From SCQP01 sp036561225 (GTDB lineage: Bacteria > Acidobacteriota > Terriglobia > Terriglobales > SCQP01), in assembly GCA_036561225.1 (NCBI GenBank), contig DATBPS010000147.1, forward strand, positions 28,311 through 92,310: a stretch of 64,000 nucleotides of DNA, given 5' to 3'. Position numbers and translations under genes: made by a program. The notes under the pieces are model-generated. The model was not told where the DNA came from. It saw only the letters and a list, made by a program, of their open reading frames with translations, and did not search any database. This document shows, one piece after another, positions 1 through 8,925 of the stretch (positions are counted from its first letter, which is position 1; the number at the start of each line of letters is the position of its first letter).

Positions 1-483
1 CGCCTTGGGGCCCTGGATGGCCAGTTGCGAGTAGCCGTCGCTGACGTTGGTCACCTGGGCGTCGAAGTGGTTCTGACCGCAGATGTAGTCGAAGTCTTTG
101 TCACAGTTGGCGGCGTTGACCACCAGCCAGTAATGCTGGCCGGTGAACTTGTGGACCAGCAGGTCGTCCACGAAGGTCCCCTCGGCGGTCATCAGGCCGC
201 TGTACTGGGCCTGATCGAGGTTGAGCTTGGAGGCGTCGTTGGAGGTGACGTGCTGCACCAAATCGAGCGCCTGGCGTCCCTGGACGGCGATCTCGCCCAT
301 GTGGCTAACGTCAAATAATCCCGCCCGCTCGCGTACGGCGCGATGCTCGGGGATGATGCCGGTGTACTCGACCGGCATTTCCCAGCCGCCAAAAGGCACC
401 ATTTTGCCGCCCAGCCGGCGATGCGCGTCATAGAGTGCGGTGCGGCGCATGGGGGCGGCGGCGGGAGCAGGATTGTTACTCAT
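1..483 (-). CDS. gcvT: Aminomethyltransferase GcvT (glycine cleavage T protein), partial
   Basis: The T protein of the glycine cleavage system transfers the methylene group of the aminomethyl-lipoyl H protein to tetrahydrofolate and releases ammonia. Only the first 161 codons are in the window; the C-terminus lies beyond base 1. The N-terminal part is typical: LYDAHRRLGGKMVPFGGWEMP near residue 17 onward, then the folate-domain signature FDVSHMGE and the stretch QHVTSNDASKL. The start is the ATG at 483, with GGAG about 8 bases upstream. It is divergent from the aldo/keto reductase gene, with about 38 bases between the two starts, too short for a glycine riboswitch. Family assignment is firm. 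Confidence 0.93.
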   Translation of the reverse strand, partial: MSNNPAPAAAPMRRTALYDAHRRLGGKMVPFGGWEMPVEYTGIIPEHRAVRERAGLFDVSHMGEIAVQGRQALDLVQHVTSNDASKLNLDQAQYSGLMTAEGTFVDDLLVHKFTGQHYWLVVNAANCDKDFDYICGQNHFDAQVTNVSDGYSQLAIQGPKA

Positions 484-521
484 GCGTTCTCCGGGTGGGA
501 ACTTGTACGTTAGCATGGAGC

Positions 522-1631
522 GTGGCCGCTATTCCAGAGGCAGAGAGCACTCCCCAACCATTCCGCCGGGCGACCGCCGCCGGCACCGCCGCCTACGCCG
601 CCGGGTTCCCTCAACTCGCCAAAACGCAGCACTTCCGCAAGCTGCGGCTGCCGGAAGCGGTGCAGGTATCGTCGCTGGGCGCCGGCACCTATCTGGGGCC
701 GGCGGACCACGCCACGGATCTGGGCTATGCGGCAGCGCTCGCGGCGGCGTTGAAGGGTGGCGTCAACCTGATTGACACGGCCATCAACTACCGTGCGCAA
801 CGGAGCGAGCGGGTCATTGGGCGGGTGCTGGCGACCTGCGGGCGGTCGCGGGAGGAAGTTTTCATCTGCACCAAGGCGGGGTTTGTGCCCGAGGGGCTGT
901 CACTGCCGCCGGGGTTGATCCGGCCGGGGGAACTGGTGGCGGGGTGCCATTGCATGACGCCGGTGTACCTGGCGCATCAACTGCAGACCAGCCTCGACAA
1001 CCTGGGCCTCGAAGCGGTGGACGTCTTCTACCTGCACAATCCGGAGACGCAGCAAGCGGAGCTGAGCCGCGAGGAGTTTTACCGGCGCATCGAGGCGGCC
1101 TTCGCGCTTCTGGAGAAGATGGCCGACCAGGGGCGCATCGGCAGCTATGGCATCGCCACCTGGAGCGGACTGCGCGTGCCTCCGGACGCGGTGGATTACC
1201 TCGATCTCAACCGCATGGTGGCGATTGCCCGCGGGCTGGCCGGGGAAGCGCACCATTTCCGCTTCGTGCAGATGCCCTACAACCTGGGCATGCCGGAGGC
1301 CTACGCACTGCTCAACCAGTCGGTGGGGAAACCGCCGTATGTGTCGCCGCTGAACGCGGCCTTCCGGCTGGGGCTGCACACCATCGCCTCGGCCAGCTTG
1401 ATGAGCGGGAATTTGCATAATCTGCCCGACGACGCGCGGACCTACCTGCAGCCATTTTTGCCCGCGGCGACGAGCGATGCCGAGCTGGCGCTGCAGTTCG
1501 TGCGCTCGACCCCGGGGGTCACGGCCGGACTGGTGGGGATGTCCAAGCCCGAGCACGTGGCGGCCAACCTGCGCGCCATCGCCGTGGCCCCCTCGCCGCC
1601 GGCGCAAGTCGGACGGCTGCTTCAGCAGTAG
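522..1631 (+). CDS. Aldo/keto reductase family oxidoreductase
   Basis: A predicted NAD(P)H-dependent aldo/keto reductase with a TIM-barrel fold, 369 residues. The family tetrad is visible: Asp85 and Tyr90 (in DTAINY), Lys118 (in CTKAGF) and His172 (in FYLHNP). The frame is open upstream to 435, but I prefer the GTG at 522. A TAGCAT hexamer at 511-516 would act as -10 element, giving an almost leaderless message, and family members usually begin only a few dozen residues before the first barrel strand. A GTG at 495 is the alternative. The substrate cannot be told from sequence. The S9 peptidase gene follows after 13 bases and may be co-transcribed. Confidence 0.85.
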   Translation: MAAIPEAESTPQPFRRATAAGTAAYAAGFPQLAKTQHFRKLRLPEAVQVSSLGAGTYLGPADHATDLGYAAALAAALKGGVNLIDTAINYRAQRSERVIGRVLATCGRSREEVFICTKAGFVPEGLSLPPGLIRPGELVAGCHCMTPVYLAHQLQTSLDNLGLEAVDVFYLHNPETQQAELSREEFYRRIEAAFALLEKMADQGRIGSYGIATWSGLRVPPDAVDYLDLNRMVAIARGLAGEAHHFRFVQMPYNLGMPEAYALLNQSVGKPPYVSPLNAAFRLGLHTIASASLMSGNLHNLPDDARTYLQPFLPAATSDAELALQFVRSTPGVTAGLVGMSKPEHVAANLRAIAVAPSPPAQVGRLLQQ

Positions 1632-1644
1632 AGTAGGAGGCATC

Positions 1645-3756
1645 ATGCTCACACGAGTTTGGCGGACGGCTGCCTTGACCGGGTTGGCGCTGATGTTGCT
1701 GGCGCCGCTTGCGGCCCAGGGCTTCACCATGGAACAGGCGCTGAGCTATCCCTTCCCGGACGGCTTGACCGCGGCGGCACAGGGCGAACGGGTGGCCTGG
1801 GTGTTCAACCTGCGCGGAGCGCGGAACATCTGGGTGGCGGACGGTCCGTCGTTTGCCGCGCGACAGGTGACGCACTACGTGGGCGACGACGGCATGCCCA
1901 TCGCCAGCCTGCGGCTGACGCCCGATGGCGCCACGGCCGTCTATGCGCGAGGCAGTGAGACCAACGGGCAGGGCGAGGTGGCCGACCCGACCAGCAACGT
2001 GCAGCGTCCGCAGCAGCAGGTGTGGGCGGTGGAGGTGGCGGCGGGCGAACCGCGCCTGCTGGGGACGATGGATTGCCGCCCGGAGGGATGCGAGGATATT
2101 CAGATTTCACCCGACGGTAAGCAGGCGGTGTGGAGCGGCGGGGGGCAACTGTGGCTGGCGCCGGTGTCGGGCGCCACGCCGGCGCGGCCGCTGGCCTACA
2201 TCCGCGGCAATGTTTCGCAGCCGCAGTGGTCACCCGACAGCCAGGCGATTGCCTTTGTCAGCAACCGCGGCACGCACGCGCTGATCGGCATCTACCGCTT
2301 CGGCAGCGACACGCTGCAGTGGGTGGCGCCGAGCGTGTTTCTGGACCGCTTGCCGCGCTGGTCGGCCGACGGTACGCAGTTGGCTTTTGTGCGGGTATAT
2401 AGCGGCGGCAGTTTTTTCTCCGGCAGCCGCCAGCCGTGGGCGATTGAGGTTTGGCAGGCGGCGAGCGGGCAGGCGCGCGAGATTTGGCGCAGTCCGGCGG
2501 GCGCGGCGGGTTCCTATCTCTACGAGGGGGAGTGGGAAGAAGATGCGTTTCAGTTCGTGGCGGGGAACCGGATTCTGTTCGCTTCCCAGCAGGACGGATG
2601 GCCGCACCTGTACTCCATACCGGCGGGCGGCGGCACAGCGCTGCTGCTGACCTCGGGCAGCTACGCGTTCCAGGGCGTGGCGGTGACGCCGGACCGGAAG
2701 ACGGTGCTATTCGCCTCCAACGAGAACGACGTGGACCGGCGGCACATCTGGCGGGCGGCGGTGGACAAGGCCGGGACGGTGGCGCTGACCCAGGGGGCGA
2801 CGATCGAGTGGGCGCCGGTGGTGACCGGCGACGGCCGGGCGTACCTATGCCTGGGTGCGACCGGGACGCAGCCGGCTATGCCGTACCACATCACCGCGCA
2901 GGGACGGGAGATGATCGCCCCGGCCGCGCTGCCGGCCGATTATCCCTCGGCGCAGATGGTGGAGCCGCGCCAGGTGGTGTTCAAGAGCCCGGACGGGCTG
3001 GAGATCCACGGGCAGTTGTTTGTGCCGCGCGGGGGCGCGGGGGCCAAGCACCCGGGGCTGATCTTCACCCATGGCGGGCCGCCGCGGCAGATGCTGCTGG
3101 GCTTCCATCCCATGGACGCCTACAACTACATGTACGCGGCCAATGAGTACCTGGCCAGCCGCGGGTACGTGGTGCTGTCGGTGAACTACCGGCTGGGCAT
3201 CTTTTATGGGCGGGCATTCCGCCAGCCGGTGCATGCCGGGGCCCAGGGGGCGTCGGAGTATCAGGACGTACTGGCGGGAGCGCGCTACCTGCAGTCGCTG
3301 CCCGAGGTGGATGCCGCGAAGATCGGGCTGTGGGGCGGCTCCTACGGGGGGTATCTGACGGCCATGGGGCTGGCGCGCAACTCCGATGTCTTCAAGGCGG
3401 GGGTGGATTACGCCGGCGTGCACGACTGGAGCGCCTTCCTGGGCGGCGGCAACAGCGCGGCGCGGCAGCTGGCCGTGGCCTCATCCCCGGTGGGGGCGAT
3501 TGCCACCTGGAAATCGCCGGTGCTGTTGATCCAGGCGGATGACGACCGCAACGTGCCGTTTGCCCAGACCATCAACCTGGTGAAGCTGCTGCGGCAGCAC
3601 CAGGTGCCGTATGAGCTGACGGTGATTCCCGACGAGGTGCATGACTCGCTGCTGTGGGGGACGTGGGTGCGGGTGTTCAGCGCCACCGGCGAGTTTTTTG
3701 ATCGGGTACTGGTGAAGGGCGAAGCGGTGCGGCCGGCGGGGGCCGGGCTACACTAA
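1645..3756 (+). CDS. Secreted S9 family (prolyl oligopeptidase-type) peptidase
   Basis: A 703-residue serine peptidase of the acylaminoacyl-peptidase/dipeptidyl-peptidase type. The ATG at 1645 has AGGAGG 5 bases upstream and opens a signal peptide ending near LAAQG. Residues about 40-440 form a WD40/TolB-like propeller, with repeats such as ISPDGKQAVW and WSPDSQAIAF. The C-terminal alpha/beta hydrolase domain has the nucleophile elbow GGSYGG with Ser566, the acid at Asp632-634 (ADDDRNVP) and His666 (EVHDS). It likely degrades peptides in the periplasm or outside the cell. A longer reading with no ATG upstream would run into the aldo/keto reductase gene and is not credible. Confidence 0.92.
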   Translation: MLTRVWRTAALTGLALMLLAPLAAQGFTMEQALSYPFPDGLTAAAQGERVAWVFNLRGARNIWVADGPSFAARQVTHYVGDDGMPIASLRLTPDGATAVYARGSETNGQGEVADPTSNVQRPQQQVWAVEVAAGEPRLLGTMDCRPEGCEDIQISPDGKQAVWSGGGQLWLAPVSGATPARPLAYIRGNVSQPQWSPDSQAIAFVSNRGTHALIGIYRFGSDTLQWVAPSVFLDRLPRWSADGTQLAFVRVYSGGSFFSGSRQPWAIEVWQAASGQAREIWRSPAGAAGSYLYEGEWEEDAFQFVAGNRILFASQQDGWPHLYSIPAGGGTALLLTSGSYAFQGVAVTPDRKTVLFASNENDVDRRHIWRAAVDKAGTVALTQGATIEWAPVVTGDGRAYLCLGATGTQPAMPYHITAQGREMIAPAALPADYPSAQMVEPRQVVFKSPDGLEIHGQLFVPRGGAGAKHPGLIFTHGGPPRQMLLGFHPMDAYNYMYAANEYLASRGYVVLSVNYRLGIFYGRAFRQPVHAGAQGASEYQDVLAGARYLQSLPEVDAAKIGLWGGSYGGYLTAMGLARNSDVFKAGVDYAGVHDWSAFLGGGNSAARQLAVASSPVGAIATWKSPVLLIQADDDRNVPFAQTINLVKLLRQHQVPYELTVIPDEVHDSLLWGTWVRVFSATGEFFDRVLVKGEAVRPAGAGLH

Positions 3757-3776
3757 ATGAGTACGGAGCGACACCT

Positions 3777-4961
3777 ATGCTGCTGAAAAAAGAACGGCTG
3801 TTTACCCCCGGACCCACCGCATTGCTGCCGCAGGCGCAGGCCGCCATGGCGGCCATGTCCATGCATCACCGCACGCCGGAATTCCGCGCGGTGGTGACCG
3901 CCACGCTGAAGCGCCTGCAGGCGTTTTTGGCCACGAAGAACGACGTGATCCTGCTGACGTCCTCGGGCACCGGAGCGATGGAGGCGGCGCTGGTGAACCT
4001 GGCCTCGCCGGCGGACCGGGTGCTGGTGATGTCGGCGGGCAAGTTCGGCGAGCGCTGGGAAAAGCTGGCCAAAGCCTATGGGTGCAGCGTGGACCTGCTG
4101 CAACTGCCCTACGGAGAGAGCTTCGGGGCCGAGCATGTGAAGGGGCGGTTCAGCGGCGCCAACGCGCCGAAAATTCTGATGGTGCAGGCGTCGGAGTCGT
4201 CCACCGGCTGCAAGCACGACATCGCGGCCATCGCGCGGGCGGCGCGGGCGGAGAAGTCCGACGTGCTGATCCTGGTGGACGGCATCACCGGCGTGGGCAC
4301 GCAGCAGTTGGACATTGACGCCTGGGACCTGGACATCGTGGTGGGCGGATCGCAGAAGGCTGTAATGATGGCGCCGGGCTTGGCTTACCTGAGCGTCAGC
4401 GAGCGGGCCTGGGCGGCGATGGAGGCTTCGAAAGCGCCGCGTTTCTACTTCGACCTGCGGCGCGAACGCAAATCGCAGGCCACCGGGGAGACGGCCTTTA
4501 CGCCCGCCATTGGCTTGATCGCCGCCCTGAACGCGGCGCTGGAGTACATCGAGACGCTGGGCGGACGGCCGGGCCTGACCGCCAACGCCGAGACGCTGGG
4601 CGCGGCCACGCGGGCGGCCATGGAGGCGCTGGGGCTGAAGCGGTTCGGCAACGGGCAGCCATCGGGCGCACTGACCGCCATTGAGATGCCGGCCGGGTTG
4701 GACTCGGGGCTGGTGGTCAAGGCGCTGCGGCAGCAGTTCGGCACCGTGGTGGCCAACGGGCAAGGGGAGATGAAGGGGACGATGATCCGGGTGGCGCACC
4801 TGGGTTACTACGACTTTGCCGAGACGCTGTCGCTGCTGGCCCAACTGGAGATCGTGCTGGTGCAGTTGGGCAAGCTGGATGCGGCGAAACTGGGCGCCGG
4901 GGTGCGCGCCGCCCAGACCTATTACCTGGCGCAGCACAAGGCCCAAACCGCCAAGGCCTAA
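3777..4961 (+). CDS. Class V aminotransferase (alanine-glyoxylate / serine-pyruvate type)
   Basis: A fold-type I PLP enzyme of 394 residues. It has the family N-terminus FTPGPTALLP, the PLP phosphate-binding turn TSSGTGAMEA and the Schiff-base lysine Lys194 in GGSQKAVM. The ATG at 3777 follows a GGAG at 3764-3767. The serA gene starts 8 bases after the stop, so the two very likely form a serine operon. That context suggests it transaminates 3-phosphohydroxypyruvate, or serine/glyoxylate, in place of a classical SerC. The family assignment is secure; the substrate is inference from the neighbour. Confidence 0.88.
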   Translation: MLLKKERLFTPGPTALLPQAQAAMAAMSMHHRTPEFRAVVTATLKRLQAFLATKNDVILLTSSGTGAMEAALVNLASPADRVLVMSAGKFGERWEKLAKAYGCSVDLLQLPYGESFGAEHVKGRFSGANAPKILMVQASESSTGCKHDIAAIARAARAEKSDVLILVDGITGVGTQQLDIDAWDLDIVVGGSQKAVMMAPGLAYLSVSERAWAAMEASKAPRFYFDLRRERKSQATGETAFTPAIGLIAALNAALEYIETLGGRPGLTANAETLGAATRAAMEALGLKRFGNGQPSGALTAIEMPAGLDSGLVVKALRQQFGTVVANGQGEMKGTMIRVAHLGYYDFAETLSLLAQLEIVLVQLGKLDAAKLGAGVRAAQTYYLAQHKAQTAKA

Positions 4962-4969
4962 ATACGACC

Positions 4970-5914
4970 ATGAAGATCGTCATTCCGGAGAAGATCTCGG
5001 CCCGCGGCCTGGAAACATTCAAAGCCGCGGGCTTCCAGGTGGTGCAACTCACGCCGGCGTCGGTGGGCGACGGCCAGTTGGCAGGCGAACTGGCCGTCGC
5101 CGATGCCCTGGTCGTACGTTCGGCGGTGAAGGTCACCGCCGAGCTGCTGGCGGCGGCGCCGAAGCTGCGGGTCATTGGCCGGGCGGGGGTGGGCGTGGAC
5201 AACGTGGACGTGCCCGCGGCCACCGCGCGCAAAGTGGTGGTGATGAACACGCCGGGCGGAAGTTCGGTGGCGGTGGCGGAGCTGGCGCTGGGGTTGATGC
5301 TGGCGTTGGCGCGGCAGATTCCGCGGGCCGATGCCACCATGCACGCCGGGCAGTGGGAGAAGAAATCGCTGGAGGGCGGCGAGCTGTTCGGCAAGACGCT
5401 GGGGCTGGTGGGCTGCGGACGCATCGCCATCGAGGTGGCGCGGCGGGCAGCGGCGTTCGGAATGCGTGTGATCGGCTCCGATCCGGCCGCCCCGCCGGCG
5501 GCGCGCGAGGCGGGCATTGCATTCGTCAGCTTCGAGAAGCTGCTGGCGGAGTCGGACTACATCAGCCTGCACCTGGCCATGTCGCCGGGAGTGCGCGGGC
5601 TATTTAACGACGCCGTGTTCGCCCAGATGAAGGCAGGAGCGCGGTTGGTGAACTGCGCCCGCGGTGAGGTGGTGGACGAGGCCGCGCTGGCGCGGGCGCT
5701 GGAATCCGGCAAATTGGCGGGCGCCGCGGTGGATGTCTACGGCAAGGAGCCGCCGGCGGCCGATGCGCCCCTGCTGCACTGCCCCAACCTCATCGCCACG
5801 CCCCACATCGGCGCCTCCACGCGCGAGGCGCAGGAGCGGGTGGGTACGGCGATTGCCGAGCAGATCCGCGATTACCTGCTGGCCGGCACGATTGCCAACG
5901 CGGTCAATGCGTGA
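4970..5914 (+). CDS. serA: D-3-phosphoglycerate dehydrogenase, short form without ACT domain
   Basis: Oxidises 3-phosphoglycerate to 3-phosphohydroxypyruvate with NAD, the first step of serine synthesis. The 314 residues hold the substrate-binding halves and the NAD domain (GLVGCGRIA, a slightly degenerate GxGxxG) at about 145-153. Catalytic signatures are the Arg in NCARGEVVD, the Glu in GKEPPA and the His in TPHIGAST. The protein stops right after the catalytic domain, so the ASB and ACT regulatory domains of long SerA forms are missing; feedback inhibition by serine through ACT is therefore unlikely. A related 2-hydroxyacid dehydrogenase cannot be ruled out, but the upstream aminotransferase supports SerA. 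Confidence 0.87.
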   Translation: MKIVIPEKISARGLETFKAAGFQVVQLTPASVGDGQLAGELAVADALVVRSAVKVTAELLAAAPKLRVIGRAGVGVDNVDVPAATARKVVVMNTPGGSSVAVAELALGLMLALARQIPRADATMHAGQWEKKSLEGGELFGKTLGLVGCGRIAIEVARRAAAFGMRVIGSDPAAPPAAREAGIAFVSFEKLLAESDYISLHLAMSPGVRGLFNDAVFAQMKAGARLVNCARGEVVDEAALARALESGKLAGAAVDVYGKEPPAADAPLLHCPNLIATPHIGASTREAQERVGTAIAEQIRDYLLAGTIANAVNA

Positions 5915-5917
5915 GCC

Positions 5918-5945
5918 GTGAACGGTGAACGGTGAACAGTGAACC
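5918..5945. repeat. Four tandem heptamers (GTGAAC + N)
   Basis: Four consecutive 7-base units, GTGAACG, GTGAACG, GTGAACA and GTGAACC, lie directly after the serA stop and are followed by the inverted form GTTCACC at 5946-5952. The array supplies one arm of the hairpin described at 5923-5953. A second four-unit heptamer array of different sequence occurs at 14617-14644. Confidence 0.8.
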
Positions 5946-5953
5946 GTTCACCG
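5923..5953. terminator. Hairpin between convergent serA and M28 peptidase genes
   Basis: The arms CGGTGAACGG-type (5923-5932) and its complement (5944-5953) form a 10 bp stem with an 11-base loop. It sits between two convergent genes and covers the stop codon of the leftward M28 peptidase, so it probably serves as a bidirectional transcription stop. There is no T-run on either side. Confidence 0.5.
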
Positions 5954-7441
5954 GTTGGGCTGAGGATTGTGGTGGGGGAACGCCTGATCCATCTGGGAGA
6001 CGTTCCACATCCAGGCGGCGATGACGGCCGCGCCTTGGTTCACCTGCTCGGGGATCACTTTGTCGAAGGTGTCGGTTTGCGAGTGGTGGGCCTCGCGGTA
6101 GTGGGCGGGGGCCTGCTCGGCGAAGTATCCGGCGACGCCGGCGCGCTGGAAGGCGACGTGGTCGGAGGAGCCGAAGTACTCGGTGGTGATGGGGTTGAGG
6201 TCGAAGACCTCCTTGAGCGGCTGGTAGACGGCGGAGAGTTCGGGGAACGTCTCGTAGAGGTTTTCCAGCGAGATGGACTTGATGCGGCCGGTTCCGGTGT
6301 CGTCCACCAGCACGGCATCCATTTTGGGGATCTCGCTCTTGTGGTTGCGCAGGAAGGTTTCGACGCCGACGCCGCCCTCTTCCTCGCCGGTGAACAGGAT
6401 GAAGGTCAGGGTGCGCTTGGGCTGCCAGCCGAGTGATTTGAGAATGCGGGCGGCCTCCAGCACCGACATGGCGCCGGTGCCGTTGTCCACCGCGCCCTGG
6501 CCGAGATACCAGGAGTCGAGGTGGCCGCCGATGATCACCTGCTGGTCGGGGAACTCGCTGCCCTTGATCTGGGCCACGGTGATGGAGGCGTCGGCCGGGC
6601 CATCACTGAAAGTTCCGCCGATGTTGACCCGCATCTTCAACGGCTGGGAATAGTCCTTGGCCAGGCGGTAGAGCAGGCTGTAGTCCTCGTGCGAGATGGT
6701 GGCGGTGGGAACCTCGGAGGGGGCGTAGCGGCCGGCGCCGCCGATGGAGAAGAGATTCCATGGCTTGCCGCTGTCGCGAATGACCACCGCCGCGCCTTCC
6801 AGGAGGTTGGGGCCGCCGCGGCGGAAGTTCTGGGCGGCGTTGCGGTCGGGCACGCCCTTGGGCGGCACGATGACCGAATCGTAGGCGTTGTCGGCCACGT
6901 AGTCAGGGTCCACGTTGCGATCGTTGGGCGGTCCCTGCAGCACGATGGCGCCGCGGATCTTGCCGGGGTCGGGGGTCTCGCCGGGGCCAAGGACGACGAC
7001 CGGCGCGGTGATGGTCCCGTGGGTGGCCCGGCTCCAGCCTTCGGCGGCGATGGGGATCACTTTCGCCCAGGGGCTGATGAGTTCGGCAGTGCACAGGCCG
7101 GGCGTCCAGGCGTGCGCCACCTGGGTGGTTTCGAGGTGGGCGTCGAGGCCGTACTCCTTGAAGCGCTGCAGGGTCCAGCGACTGGCCGCCTGCATGTTGG
7201 AGCTGCCGGTGAGGCGCGGGCCGATCATGGTGGTGAGGTACTCTTCGTTCTTCATCAGCTCGGAGTGGCTGTGGTTCTCCTGCTGGATGGCCTGGTCGGC
7301 GGTCTCCATGGCGCGCAGGTACTGTTCCTGAGCGGGATTCTGCGGGCCACGGGCCTGGGAGAGGGCGGCGACAGCGACCCCGGCGGCCAGCAGCGGGGTG
7401 AGAACCAGGGCGGAGCGACGAAGACTCATGCGCAGCATCAT
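5948..7441 (-). CDS. Secreted M28 family zinc aminopeptidase
   Basis: A 497-residue secreted metallopeptidase. The N-terminus carries a signal peptide (hydrophobic stretch then AALSQA). A PA-type insert lies in the first half (GTITAPVVV to about residue 270). The di-zinc site of M28 is complete: HLDSW, DNGTG, EEEGG, the Asp of LVDDTGTG and the His of HHSQTDTFD. The start may be the ATG at 7441 or the one at 7429; neither has a clear ribosome binding site. It is divergent from lysS with 41 bases between. Likely role: extracytoplasmic release of N-terminal amino acids or dipeptides. Confidence 0.9.
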   Translation of the reverse strand: MMLRMSLRRSALVLTPLLAAGVAVAALSQARGPQNPAQEQYLRAMETADQAIQQENHSHSELMKNEEYLTTMIGPRLTGSSNMQAASRWTLQRFKEYGLDAHLETTQVAHAWTPGLCTAELISPWAKVIPIAAEGWSRATHGTITAPVVVLGPGETPDPGKIRGAIVLQGPPNDRNVDPDYVADNAYDSVIVPPKGVPDRNAAQNFRRGGPNLLEGAAVVIRDSGKPWNLFSIGGAGRYAPSEVPTATISHEDYSLLYRLAKDYSQPLKMRVNIGGTFSDGPADASITVAQIKGSEFPDQQVIIGGHLDSWYLGQGAVDNGTGAMSVLEAARILKSLGWQPKRTLTFILFTGEEEGGVGVETFLRNHKSEIPKMDAVLVDDTGTGRIKSISLENLYETFPELSAVYQPLKEVFDLNPITTEYFGSSDHVAFQRAGVAGYFAEQAPAHYREAHHSQTDTFDKVIPEQVNQGAAVIAAWMWNVSQMDQAFPHHNPQPNR

Positions 7442-7467
7442 AACGCAGGGACAATGAGCGCCAAAGC

Positions 7468-7473
7468 TATAAT
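7468..7473 (+). promoter_or_regulatory. Candidate -10 element of lysS
   Basis: A perfect TATAAT lies 9 bases before the lysS ATG. Transcription from it would start at or next to the ATG, so the message would have almost no leader. No good -35 hexamer is visible at 17 bases; GGGACA at 7448-7453 is the nearest candidate. Confidence 0.55.
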
Positions 7474-7482
7474 TAAGGCTTC

Positions 7483-8925
7483 ATGTCCCTGGACTTAGCC
7501 ATACAGCAGCAGCGGGAGGCCAAAGTGGCGGCGCTGCGGGCGGCGGGCGGAGAGCCCTATCCGCATCGCTTTGCCTTCACTCACACCGTGCCGCAGGTGC
7601 ATGCCGCCTATGACGCGGTGGAGGGACCGGCGCTGGAGGCCGCGCGCCCGGCGGTGCGGGTGGCGGGGCGGCTGATTCAGTTTCGTCCCCACGGCAAGGC
7701 GGGGTTCGGGCATCTGCAGCAGGGCGGGGAGCGGCTGCAGATCTACGTGCGTCAGGACAGCGTGGCGGCGGAAGTATTCGCGCTGTGGAAAGACCTGGAT
7801 TTGGGCGATCACGTCGGCGTGGGCGGGTATCTGTTCCGCACCAAAACCAATGAGTTGACCGTGCATGTGGAGACGATGGAGTTGCTCGCCAAGGCGCTTT
7901 TGCCCATGCCGGAGAAGTGGCACGGGCTGGTGGACGTCGAGGCGCGCTACCGGCAGCGTTACCTGGACCTGATCGCCAACGAGGACGCGCGGCGCATCTT
8001 TGTGCAGCGGGCGCGGCTGACCAGTTGTCTGCGCGATTTGTTCCATGCGCGGGGGTACATCGAGGTGGAGACGCCGATGATGCAGCCGCTGGCGGGCGGC
8101 GCGGCGGCGCGGCCGTTCCGCACCCACCACGAGGCGCTGGACCTGCCGCTGTATCTGCGCATCGCACCCGAGCTGTACCTGAAGCGGCTGGTGGTGGGCG
8201 GCATGGACAGGGTATTCGAGATCAACCGCAACTTCCGCAACGAGGGCATCTCGACCCAGCACAATCCGGAGTTCACCATGCTGGAGTTCTATGAGGCCTA
8301 CAGCGACTACCGCGTGCTGATGGACTGGAGCGCGGAGCTGCTGGCGGAGTGCGCGCGGCGGGTGGCGGGCACAACCGAGGTGGAGTTCCGCGGGCAGAAG
8401 ATTGATTTTGCCCGGTGCCGGCGGCTGAGCCTGTGCGAGGCGATCCGCGAGTTCTGGCCGGCGGAGCGGGGCGCGGCGCCGGAGCTGGCGGAGTTGCAGC
8501 GTCGCGCGGACGCTTCCGTGGTGGAGCTGTTCGAGCAGGTGGCGGAATCGAACCTGGTGCAGCCGACGATCATCTACGACTATCCGCGGGCGGTATCGCC
8601 GCTGGCCAAGAGCAAGCCCGAGGACGCGGCCTGGGTGGAGCGGTTCGAGATCTACGCCGGCGGGATGGAGATCGCCAACGGCTACAGCGAGTTGAACGAT
8701 CCCGACGAACAGCAGCGCCGCTTCGAGGAGCAGTTGGCGCAACGGGAGCGGGGCGACGAGGAGGCACACTCCATGGACGCCGATTACGTGCGGGCCTTGC
8801 GCTACGGCATGCCGCCCACGGCGGGGGAGGGGATCGGCATTGACCGGCTGACCATGCTGTTGACCGGGGCGGCTTCCATCCGCGAGGTGATCCTGTTCCC
8901 GCTGCTGCGGCCGGAGGCGGAGTGA
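7483..8925 (+). CDS. lysS: Lysyl-tRNA synthetase, class II
   Basis: Charges tRNA-Lys with lysine. The 480-residue protein has the N-terminal OB-fold anticodon-binding domain (about 50-145) and the class II catalytic core. Motif 2 is at about 245-260 (FEINRNFRNEG) and motif 3 at about 448-457 (GEGIGIDRLT). The first residues lack the longer N-terminal helix seen in some bacterial LysRS, and ATG 7483 is the first good start. The next gene begins on a GTG that overlaps the lysS stop by 4 bases, so translation is coupled. No T-box is possible because the space upstream is too short. Confidence 0.95.
   Translation: MSLDLAIQQQREAKVAALRAAGGEPYPHRFAFTHTVPQVHAAYDAVEGPALEAARPAVRVAGRLIQFRPHGKAGFGHLQQGGERLQIYVRQDSVAAEVFALWKDLDLGDHVGVGGYLFRTKTNELTVHVETMELLAKALLPMPEKWHGLVDVEARYRQRYLDLIANEDARRIFVQRARLTSCLRDLFHARGYIEVETPMMQPLAGGAAARPFRTHHEALDLPLYLRIAPELYLKRLVVGGMDRVFEINRNFRNEGISTQHNPEFTMLEFYEAYSDYRVLMDWSAELLAECARRVAGTTEVEFRGQKIDFARCRRLSLCEAIREFWPAERGAAPELAELQRRADASVVELFEQVAESNLVQPTIIYDYPRAVSPLAKSKPEDAAWVERFEIYAGGMEIANGYSELNDPDEQQRRFEEQLAQRERGDEEAHSMDADYVRALRYGMPPTAGEGIGIDRLTMLLTGAASIREVILFPLLRPEAE

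Noticed and set aside
1..520. Glycine riboswitch before gcvT
   Set aside because: Only about 38 bases separate gcvT from the divergent gene start, too short for the aptamer.
7442..7482. T-box or other leader control of lysS
   Set aside because: The upstream space is 41 bases and the -10 element lies next to the ATG.
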